A stretch of DNA of 35,149 bases from CAZDRX01 sp964508225 (GTDB lineage Bacteria > Patescibacteriota > Gracilibacteria > Peribacterales > Peribacteraceae): contig CAZDRX010000014.1 in NCBI GenBank assembly GCA_964508225.1, forward strand, positions 1 through 35,149, written 5' to 3'. The first letter of the stretch is position 1. Each line of letters opens with the position of its first letter. A model generated the notes under the pieces. That model made no database searches. It was given only the letters and a program-made list of their open reading frames with translations, and was not told where the DNA came from. Both the position numbers and the translations under genes were made by a program. Below, in pieces: positions 29,611-35,149 of this stretch.

Positions 29611-30480
29611 TCAGAAGACCTTCCTCGGTTTGAGCATATGCTCGCCCTTTTTCCATGGTTCGAGCATGGCAACCGGCAGATCCTGATACCACGCGATGAG
29701 CACGCCGCCTTCGGGCATCTCTCCCTTGATCGGCCTTCCGTGCTGGAGCTCCCCCCACTCGGTATCGCCGATCTTCAGACCAGGGAGAGGCAGGAGAAGG
29801 TCCTTCAGAGGGATCACATCCGTCCACTTGGCATCTTCGGCGACCACAGCATTGTCGAGTGACCAGTCCCCCACTCTCGAGCGCGAGAGAGACGCGAGGT
29901 ACGCACCGCAGCGCATGCACTCGCCGAGATCATTGGCGAGCGTGCGGACATACGTCCCTGAACTGCACCCGACACTGAGGATGAGCTTCGGAAACTTGTA
30001 CTCGAGCACGCGGCATTCGGTGATCGTCGTCTCGCGCGCTTTCAGTTCAACGTGTTCGCCCCGCATCGCCTTGCGATAGGCGCGCTCGCCGCCGACGTGC
30101 ACTGCGGAATACGCGGGGGGCACCTGACTGATCTTGCCGAGGAAGCGCTCGTCGAGAAGCACCTGAATACGGGAGTTGTCGTCCGGCGGGAGCCATCCGG
30201 CCTTGGGCTTCGGTCGCGTGATCATGCCTTCGGCGTCGTACGTCGTGCTCACCGCACCCAGTTCGATGTCGGCAACGTAATGCTTGGGCATACGGTTGAA
30301 GAGCTCGACGACTTTGAGCGCCTTGGCACCGACCGCGAGCACCATGAGACCCTGCGCCTCGGGATCCAGCGTGCCGAGGTGTCCCACTTTCCGTTCACCG
30401 AGCGTACGACGGATAATCCCGACGATATCGTGACTGGTGGGGCCGCGGGGTTTTCTGATGAGGAGGAAACCGTGACGCAT
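29611..30480 (-). CDS. truB: tRNA pseudouridine-55 synthase TruB
   Basis: Makes pseudouridine 55 in the T loop of tRNAs. The 289 residues have the N-terminal GFLLIRKPRGPTSHDIV, the catalytic block VGHLGTLDPEAQGLMVLAVG with D39 as nucleophile, the middle motif KISQVPPAYSAVHVGGERAYRKAM, and SVGCSSGTYVRTLANDLGE with the conserved Tyr and Arg. A C-terminal PUA-like extension follows (LPGLKIGDTEWGELQHGRPIKG). The ATG 30480 has TACTAT 8 bases upstream. Divergent from the membrane protein/pilin genes. Confidence 0.97.
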   Translation of the reverse strand: MRHGFLLIRKPRGPTSHDIVGIIRRTLGERKVGHLGTLDPEAQGLMVLAVGAKALKVVELFNRMPKHYVADIELGAVSTTYDAEGMITRPKPKAGWLPPDDNSRIQVLLDERFLGKISQVPPAYSAVHVGGERAYRKAMRGEHVELKARETTITECRVLEYKFPKLILSVGCSSGTYVRTLANDLGECMRCGAYLASLSRSRVGDWSLDNAVVAEDAKWTDVIPLKDLLLPLPGLKIGDTEWGELQHGRPIKGEMPEGGVLIAWYQDLPVAMLEPWKKGEHMLKPRKVF

Positions 30481-30488
30481 GGAGAAGG

Positions 30489-30494
30489 ATAGTA
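30489..30494 (-). promoter_or_regulatory. -10 element of truB (leaderless)
   Basis: TACTAT on the minus strand, 8 bases before ATG 30480. No -35 match. Confidence 0.35.
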
Positions 30495-30562
30495 GCGGAG
30501 TCCGGAGAGCATACTCCCGTGTACAGGAAACGGAATGGGTGACAAAGACGTTACACGTGCAA

Positions 30563-30590
30563 TTGATCTCTGGGCGGGAGGCGGTACGCT
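30563..30590 (+). promoter_or_regulatory. Promoter of the membrane-protein gene (leaderless)
   Basis: TTGATC (30563-30568), 16-base spacer, TACGCT (30585-30590), then 7 bases to ATG 30598. Confidence 0.4.
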
Positions 30591-30597
30591 ACACCCC

Positions 30598-31152
30598 ATG
30601 CAGCTGTCACTGAGTTGGGATCTGTTCATCGTCGTGTTCTTCGCCATCGTGATGAGCTACAGCTTCATCATCGGCAAGCACCAGTCGATGAAGATCATCA
30701 TTGCCTCGTACATCGCCATTATCGCGACACAAGGCATCGGGAACGTGGCGGCAAGGCTGGCCGCAAGTTCCGGCGGCACGCTCGCATCCATGGGGATCCC
30801 CGTCGACGTCACCATGATTGCGCTCGGGAAGATCTTCATCTTCGCCGTGTGCGTCATCGTCTTCGTGATCCGGAGCGGGATCGAAGTCTCCTACGAGAAG
30901 GATGCGGGCAACATCCTCAATATTGTCTACACCGGACTCTTCGGATTCTCCACGGCCGGTCTCGTGGTCTCCACGATCCTGACGTACGCCTCCGGCAGCG
31001 GCATCCTGGACAGCGCGATGGCCGCGCAGGGTGCTATCGCGCCGCTGGCCGCGAATTCGACACTCATGCAGCTCATGATCCTCAATCAGGATATCTGGTA
31101 CACCCTCCCCGCCTTCCTTATTATTGCCATGGGTTTCATCCACAATGACTGA
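30598..31152 (+). CDS. Polytopic membrane protein upstream of a VirB2-like pilin, unknown
   Basis: 184 residues with four to five hydrophobic segments (about 8-26, 31-50, 77-101, 115-136 and 165-181). The polar loops are small and Ser/Gly/Ala-rich, with no enzyme motif. The N-terminal open frame extends to 30539, but ATG 30598 (MQLSLSWDLFIVVFF) opens the first helix and has TACGCT 7 bases upstream. It lies 69 bases before the VirB2-like gene on the same strand; in Patescibacteria such membrane proteins are often near pilin-like genes, so a role in a type IV secretion or pilus-like assembly is possible but unproven. Confidence 0.7.
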   Translation: MQLSLSWDLFIVVFFAIVMSYSFIIGKHQSMKIIIASYIAIIATQGIGNVAARLAASSGGTLASMGIPVDVTMIALGKIFIFAVCVIVFVIRSGIEVSYEKDAGNILNIVYTGLFGFSTAGLVVSTILTYASGSGILDSAMAAQGAIAPLAANSTLMQLMILNQDIWYTLPAFLIIAMGFIHND

Positions 31153-31167
31153 CCCGTTCAAATGCTC

Positions 31168-31196
31168 TTGCAGTCCCGAGTCGGTCACCGGATAAT
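31168..31196 (+). promoter_or_regulatory. Promoter of the pilin-like gene
   Basis: TTGCAG (31168-31173), 17-base spacer and GATAAT (31191-31196). The -10 overlaps an in-frame ATG at 31195, so ATG 31222 with a leader of about 19 bases is the likely start. Confidence 0.5.
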
Positions 31197-31221
31197 GACG
31201 CCTGTTTCCTCCACCTCTTCT

Positions 31222-31566
31222 ATGAAGAAAAATCTTCTCGCTCAAATCTCCGGTGCTCTGGCTGCGAGCCAGATGCTGGTCGGCACGGCATTCGCCAAGC
31301 TGCCGGATCCCACGGATATCTCCGGACTCTCGTCCGGCACGGATATCAAGCAGGTGATCGCGGACATTCTCGTGAAGATTCTCGACTTCATCCTCATCAT
31401 CGCTGTGGTGTACGTGGTTGTCGCCGGTATCCGCCTGATCGTCTCCGGTGGAGACGAAGGAGAGAAGGACAAGGCCAAGACCACCATCATCTACGTCATC
31501 GTCGGTATCATCGTGGTGCTCTTCGCCCGCGTGATCGTCACCTTCGTCAACAACCAGTTTGGATGA
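31222..31566 (+). CDS. VirB2/TrbC-family pilin-like protein
   Basis: 114 residues. A signal peptide (KKNLLAQISGALAASQMLVGTAFA) ends near residue 24, then a short polar region, then two hydrophobic helices (about 52-72 and 91-108) separated by the polar loop SGGDEGEKDKAKT. This is the VirB2/TrbC layout of type IV secretion major pilins, which insert in the membrane before being pulled into a pilus. No VirB4, VirB6 or other secretion gene is in the window. It is followed by a bidirectional terminator shared with the PRC-barrel gene. Confidence 0.85.
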   Translation: MKKNLLAQISGALAASQMLVGTAFAKLPDPTDISGLSSGTDIKQVIADILVKILDFILIIAVVYVVVAGIRLIVSGGDEGEKDKAKTTIIYVIVGIIVVLFARVIVTFVNNQFG

Positions 31567-31590
31567 ACGGAGTCCGTTACTCTCGCTATC

Positions 31591-31617
31591 AAAAGCCCTC
31601 CCTCCGGAGGGCTTTTT
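31591..31617. terminator. Bidirectional terminator between pilin-like and PRC-barrel genes
   Basis: AAAAGCCCTCC, loop CTCC, GGAGGGCTTTTT: a 10-base-pair stem with T-runs on both strands, between two convergent genes. Confidence 0.9.
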
Positions 31618-31631
31618 CGTAGCGTGAGTCT

Positions 31632-32177
31632 TCAGGACTGTGCGGGCGCGATGACCTCGGAAAGCAGCGGCTCCTCGAGCTTCTTCAGGAGGGGTTCCTT
31701 CACGGGGCGGATGGGGTCTCTCACCCAGATCGCCTCCTCCGTGACCTCGAGAACTTCTGTGACTGGGATCGGCTGACGGATGAAGAAGAGCTTCCGGGGG
31801 AAGAGCCACTCCACCGCGAAGTTGCGGGTGTTGAACTGGACATCATCGAGCATGCCGAGAGACTTCTTCGCTTCCTGCGTGCGGATGGTCTGCCCGAGAA
31901 AGGCGCGGGGGTCTTCCAGACGCTTCTTCAGGCGCACGAAATCTTCGGGAGGACCCAGCCGGTCCTGCGAGAGAACGTGCACGCGGGTTCCCCACGAGAG
32001 GATGTCCGATGTCTGCAGCAGGAGCTCGCCTTCCCCCATCATGACGGGCAGCACGAAGAACCCGACGATGCGTCCGGTGTCGGGATCGATGAGCGGATCG
32101 TCGATGATCCCCAGAGCCTGCTGCGTCGAATCATCGATGACCTGAGTACCCTGCGCCTGAGAAGCCCGCATGTGCAT
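31632..32177 (-). CDS. PRC-barrel domain protein
   Basis: 181 residues with two PRC-barrel-like halves: QALGIIDDPLIDPDTGRIVGFFVLPVMMGEGELLL, and KKSLGMLDDVQFNTRNFAVEWLFPRKLFF. Each has the signature G-x-x-D-[x]n-G/N-x-x-V. Such barrels occur in ribosome-maturation factor RimM, photosynthetic reaction centres and many small bacterial proteins; the function here is open. No signal peptide. The open frame reaches 32324, but TGG-TAGAAT (32185-32193) overlaps an upstream ATG and sits 7 bases before ATG 32177 (MHMRASQAQG). Divergent from prs, with about 58 bases between the start codons. Confidence 0.8.
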   Translation of the reverse strand: MHMRASQAQGTQVIDDSTQQALGIIDDPLIDPDTGRIVGFFVLPVMMGEGELLLQTSDILSWGTRVHVLSQDRLGPPEDFVRLKKRLEDPRAFLGQTIRTQEAKKSLGMLDDVQFNTRNFAVEWLFPRKLFFIRQPIPVTEVLEVTEEAIWVRDPIRPVKEPLLKKLEEPLLSEVIAPAQS

Positions 32178-32184
32178 GTCCCCC

Positions 32185-32193
32185 ATTCTACCA
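32185..32193 (-). promoter_or_regulatory. Extended -10 of the PRC-barrel gene (leaderless)
   Basis: TGGTAGAAT on the minus strand, 7 bases before ATG 32177. It overlaps the ATG at 32186, excluding that codon as start. Confidence 0.55.
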
Positions 32194-32219
32194 AAGCCGG
32201 GGCACGAAACCCGAAGATG

Positions 32220-32228
32220 TGGTATACT
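32220..32228 (+). promoter_or_regulatory. Extended -10 of prs (leaderless)
   Basis: TGGTATACT with 7 bases to ATG 32236, and no Shine-Dalgarno sequence. Same form as the divergent PRC-barrel promoter. Confidence 0.6.
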
Positions 32229-32235
32229 TTTCTCC

Positions 32236-33165
32236 ATGCATCTCTTCGCTGGATCATCGCACCCCGCACTGGCGGCTGCGTTGTCGAAAGAGCTCAAAAC
32301 CCCCCTGGGGAAGGTCACGCTCAAACCGTTCAGCTGCGGCGAGCGTTACGTGAAGTTCGAGGAGAGCGTCCGTGGCAAGCCTGTGTACATCCTCCAGACG
32401 GGAACGCTCACCCCGAGCGAAGACCTTCTGGAGCTCTTCCTCATGTGTCAGGCAGCCAAGCTCAGTTTCGCGAGTGCCGTCCATGTCATCGTCCCCCACT
32501 TCCCGTACGCACGTCAGGATCGTGTGGCGCTCCCCCGCGAACCCATCTCAGCCAAGCTCATGGCGCACCTCCTCGAAGAGGCGGGAGCCGACCACGTCAT
32601 CACGCTCGATCTCCACTCCGACCAGATCCAGGGCTTCTTCTCGGTTCCCGTGGACGTGCTGGATGCCCGCCCGATCTTCGCGGAGTACTTCAAGGGCAAG
32701 GATCTGAAATCCCCCGTGGTCGTCGCACCGGACGCGGGAGGAGCCAAGCGCGCGAAGAAGCTCGCTGACATGCTGGGCGCCGACCTCGCGATCATGCACA
32801 AGAACCGCGCTGCCCATCATCAGGCGGAGATCCTCGAAGTTGTCGGTGATATCGAAGGCAAGACGTGCATCATCTTCGACGACATGATCGATACGGCAGG
32901 AACGCTCGCAACAGCCAAGGACGCCCTCATGAAGCGCGGAGCGCGGAAGGATGTCTATGCCGCCGCCACACACCCTGTCTTCTCGGGCAAAGCGATCGAA
33001 AACCTGACGAAAGCGGGATTCAAGGAAGTGGTGGTGACGGACAGTATGCCGGTCGACCCCAAGGCATTCGCAGGACTCAAAGTGCTCACGATCGCCACAC
33101 TCCTCGGGCGGGTCATCAGCCACGTCGAAAGCGGCCAGAGTGTGACCGACATCTACAAGAAGTAG
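32236..33165 (+). CDS. prs: Ribose-phosphate pyrophosphokinase
   Basis: Makes PRPP from ribose-5-phosphate and ATP for nucleotide synthesis. The 309 residues match the family: N-terminal LFAGSSHPALAAALSKEL, the flexible-loop region HFPYARQDRV, DLHSDQIQGFFSVPVDVL, VVVAPDAGGAKRAKKLADML, and the PRPP-binding loop IIFDDMIDTAGTLATAKDAL. The N-terminal open frame extends to 32170, but family homology begins at ATG 32236, and the extended -10 TGGTATACT is 7 bases before it. It converges with the GT-C glycosyltransferase gene. The classical prs neighbours (glmU, rplY, pth) are not adjacent here. Confidence 0.97.
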   Translation: MHLFAGSSHPALAAALSKELKTPLGKVTLKPFSCGERYVKFEESVRGKPVYILQTGTLTPSEDLLELFLMCQAAKLSFASAVHVIVPHFPYARQDRVALPREPISAKLMAHLLEEAGADHVITLDLHSDQIQGFFSVPVDVLDARPIFAEYFKGKDLKSPVVVAPDAGGAKRAKKLADMLGADLAIMHKNRAAHHQAEILEVVGDIEGKTCIIFDDMIDTAGTLATAKDALMKRGARKDVYAAATHPVFSGKAIENLTKAGFKEVVVTDSMPVDPKAFAGLKVLTIATLLGRVISHVESGQSVTDIYKK

Positions 33166-33171
33166 TCCTCC

Positions 33172-34932
33172 TCAGGTCGAGAGACCGATGTTGAAGACGG
33201 TGAGTGCGCAGACGCCTGCGTAGACGCCGATGGTGACGTGACCGAGGACGCGTCCGAGCATGCTTTTCGGTACGGAGGAACCTCTGGCCGCGAGCAGCAC
33301 CATCGGGAGAAGGATGATCGTCACGTACCGGAAGTGCTGGGAGGGCGGGAACGGATATTTGAGTCGCATGAGAATACCGGCTCCGAAAGCGCCAAGGAGG
33401 ATGATGGCGAGTGTCAGGCGACGCTTGCGGAGTTCCTGCACCATGCCCATCGCGGCACAGACGAGCGGTCCGAGGAGGAGAAGATGCAGCAGCGCCGCCT
33501 CGTCCGAAAGAATGACGGAGCCGAAGTGACCCGTCCGCACGATGTCCTCGAAGAACACATGTTCGAGCTCACCCTGACTCGCGAACGAACGGAACGGCAG
33601 GCGCAGAAGACGCAGCGGATTGAAGCTCAGGATGGTCTGCACCGAGAGAGGGATGGGCGGAGCCCCCCACTGCTGGAACGCGTTGGCGACGAGTGCGAAG
33701 CGGGGTTCGGTCATGTGCCGGTACACGTAGACGGATCCGCCCATGAGAAATGCGACCACCGCGACGATCACGATGGCGCGGACGCGGATCTTCAACGATG
33801 CAGGCTTCGGCGTCAGGAAAACGGCCAGTGCGGAGATGGCGACCCACGGGACTGCAGTTGCCTTCGCCAGGATCCCGAGTCCGCTGCACACCCCCACCCA
33901 GATCCAGCGCTTCACATCCGCGGGGTGATCGACGGCTTCGAGAAGTGCCCCGCACCACACGACGCCGAAGAACGTCAGGAGAACATCATTCGAGATGAGG
34001 GACGACAGATAGATGAACCACGGAAAGGTCGCGAAGAGCATGACGCCGATACGGAGAGCAGCGCGATCGTCCGCGAGGAGGCGCTGAAGAATCCTGATCC
34101 CCGCAAGCAGCGTCAGAATGCTGATGATGAGTGAGGGAATCTGAAGGAGCGACGGAATCTCGTGATACGAGAGACCGAGCGCCTCCCCGAGGAGGTACAC
34201 CGGCGTCTGCATGGCATAGTAGAGGGGCATCTGGTACGCCTCCCAGAGCGTCCCCGTCTGCGGCATCCAGCCGTGATGCGCAAAGTACGCGATATTGTCG
34301 ATGTGCCCGTGGTAATCGTACGCGCGGGAGTAGTACGGCGTCGTGAACTGGTAGTACGTGCGCAGAAGCACTCCGGTAACCGTCAGGCGCCAGACCCAGG
34401 AATCCTGCAGCCACGGACCGCGGCGGAGCACCTTCAGCCAGGCGTACACAATGACGCAGTGCAGCAGGAGCAGAAGGATCGTGAGCGGATTCCAGATCGA
34501 GGCACGAAGGGCGAATTCGAAGAGCGGCAACGCTTCTTTGAGATGCATCTCTCCGTGGAGGATATTCTCACCGGGCACGAAAAAGGGGCCGAGCTTCCCC
34601 CACGAATAGTTCTCGGTGTGCGGAAACGACTCTCCGTTCAACGTGACCGTATCGATGACACCGATGTGGAGGACGGAGTACCACGCGGGAACAGGGATCA
34701 CGCCCGCGTTCTGGATGTGCATGTCGAACTTCGCATGCGTCGTCGACTCCCCGATCGCGCGGAAAATTCCGTCCATCGGATCACCGTACCCACGGAGATC
34801 GACATCAATGCGGGTGACACGCGGAAACATCCAGATCTGCGTGACGACAAGCAAGATCAGAGCAGCCGTCACACACAACGTCGATCCGAGAACGAGCGTC
34901 GTACTGGGGTGTCGTGGGGTCTTCGATTGCAT
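33172..34932 (-). CDS. GT-C-fold membrane glycosyltransferase (GT39/ArnT-like)
   Basis: 586 residues with about 10 to 12 hydrophobic segments. After the first helix a periplasmic-side domain of about 110 residues is seen (residues about 35-145, with GYGDPMDGIFRAI), then YHGHIDNIAYFAHHG (about 220), with the acidic residue and His in the first extracytoplasmic loop that serve GT-C enzymes, and EAYQMPLYYAMQTPVYLLG. Later helices include KATAVPWVAISALAVFL and FPPSQHFRYVTIILLPMVLL. GT-C enzymes transfer sugars from a lipid-linked donor; substrate unknown. ATG 34932 has GGTAGAAT 7 bases upstream. It probably decorates surface lipids or proteins in this envelope-poor lineage. Confidence 0.8.
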   Translation of the reverse strand: MQSKTPRHPSTTLVLGSTLCVTAALILLVVTQIWMFPRVTRIDVDLRGYGDPMDGIFRAIGESTTHAKFDMHIQNAGVIPVPAWYSVLHIGVIDTVTLNGESFPHTENYSWGKLGPFFVPGENILHGEMHLKEALPLFEFALRASIWNPLTILLLLLHCVIVYAWLKVLRRGPWLQDSWVWRLTVTGVLLRTYYQFTTPYYSRAYDYHGHIDNIAYFAHHGWMPQTGTLWEAYQMPLYYAMQTPVYLLGEALGLSYHEIPSLLQIPSLIISILTLLAGIRILQRLLADDRAALRIGVMLFATFPWFIYLSSLISNDVLLTFFGVVWCGALLEAVDHPADVKRWIWVGVCSGLGILAKATAVPWVAISALAVFLTPKPASLKIRVRAIVIVAVVAFLMGGSVYVYRHMTEPRFALVANAFQQWGAPPIPLSVQTILSFNPLRLLRLPFRSFASQGELEHVFFEDIVRTGHFGSVILSDEAALLHLLLLGPLVCAAMGMVQELRKRRLTLAIILLGAFGAGILMRLKYPFPPSQHFRYVTIILLPMVLLAARGSSVPKSMLGRVLGHVTIGVYAGVCALTVFNIGLST

Positions 34933-34939
34933 TGAAAAG

Positions 34940-34947
34940 ATTCTACC
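34940..34947 (-). promoter_or_regulatory. -10 element of the GT-C gene (leaderless)
   Basis: GGTAGAAT (TAGAAT 34940-34945) on the minus strand, 7 bases before ATG 34932; same form as the PRC-barrel promoter except for C in place of T before GG. Confidence 0.5.
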
Positions 34948-34991
34948 GAAGCCTTCCTGTCCGTGACAGACACAAAAGCACCCCCTGCCAC

Positions 34992-35149
34992 CTATCTCAT
35001 GTAATTTTCTTTTGCATCTGCAAGCTCTGCCTTCAGCGATATCACGACTGCAGGCAGCGTTCCATCGTCAGCTCTGGTGAGCATACTGAAACAAGCATCT
35101 TCAATTTCCAGGATGACCGCTTCGACTGCCTCTCCATCATTCAGGCAAA
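34992..35149 (-). CDS. C-terminal end of an unknown gene, cut by window edge
   Basis: The last 51 codons before TAG 34992 are open on the minus strand and read as an acidic helical tail (NDGEAVEAVILEIEDACFSMLTRADDGTLP, then AVVISLKAELADAKENYMR). No family can be named from this fragment. It ends about 45 bases before the -10 of the GT-C gene and is on the same strand. Confidence 0.5.
   Translation of the reverse strand, partial: CLNDGEAVEAVILEIEDACFSMLTRADDGTLPAVVISLKAELADAKENYMR

Noticed and set aside
1..35149. Recoding of TGA as glycine (Gracilibacteria/Absconditabacteria code)
   Set aside because: Several genes with clear ends stop at TGA (dut, truB, pilin, large HEATH protein), and glycine is encoded by GGN throughout.
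1..35149. CRISPR array, transposase or phage genes
   Set aside because: No regularly spaced repeats, no DDE, tyrosine or serine recombinase motifs and no structural phage proteins were seen; the island has no visible integrase.

Overview
The window looks like a chromosomal segment of a Patescibacteria (CPR) bacterium, most likely from the Peregrinibacteria side. The reasons are tight packing with convergent stop codons that overlap or abut, many family-less proteins, a VirB2-like pilin next to an unknown membrane protein, and a C-terminal LPxSG-type tail. TGA clearly ends several genes (large HEATH protein, dut, truB, pilin), so the TGA=Gly code of Gracilibacteria/Absconditabacteria does not apply. 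The assignment is an inference from content, not from a marker search.

Layout. 1-7.2 kb (mainly minus): a DHH phosphoesterase cut by the window edge, tRNA-Pro(GGG), an unknown protein, enolase, an exported C39-like peptidase, three small membrane proteins and an Lgt-fold protein that lacks the Lgt catalytic residues. 7.3-12.6 kb: a LysE/RhtB exporter, thrS, dnaA and rseP, with a paired DnaA-box-like inverted repeat at the rseP-dnaA promoter, then tRNA-Val(GAC). 12.7-17.4 kb (plus): ComF-like phosphoribosyltransferase, a PH-like membrane protein and a 1139-residue protein with an HEATH zinc-site motif. 17.4-21.8 kb (minus): dut, ftsZ, ftsA and a free-standing 5'-3' exonuclease with a clamp-binding tail. 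21.9-24.2 kb: a glycosyltransferase-like half protein, a 57-residue acidic protein, a Sel1-repeat lipoprotein, a GIY-YIG protein and an unknown.

24.3-26.3 kb is a regulated plus-strand operon: promoter, a folded RNA domain ending in a terminator, a 26-codon leader ORF with adjacent Trp codons, mutually exclusive antiterminator and terminator arms, then a 304-residue unknown protein translationally coupled to an Asp/Glu racemase-family protein. This has the layout of a trp-type attenuator in front of genes not known to be linked to tryptophan.

26.3-28.9 kb is a 2.5 kb AT-rich island at tRNA-Lys(CTT). It is bounded by two decayed tRNA-Lys-derived direct repeats and carries two adjacent genes that each have a HEPN RN-x3-H motif, plus a broken SUNSET-domain remnant. 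This is the best candidate for an undescribed defence or toxin system in the window. 29.0-35.1 kb returns to core genes: an unknown, truB, a membrane protein plus VirB2-like pilin, a PRC-barrel protein, prs, a GT-C membrane glycosyltransferase and the end of one more gene.

A pattern across the window: many genes have a -10 element (often TGG-TAnnnT) only 6-10 bases before the start codon, with no Shine-Dalgarno sequence, which predicts leaderless or nearly leaderless mRNAs. Genes with longer leaders (eno, ftsA, the pilin) and two tRNAs have ordinary -35/17/-10 promoters. These signals were used to choose several start codons.
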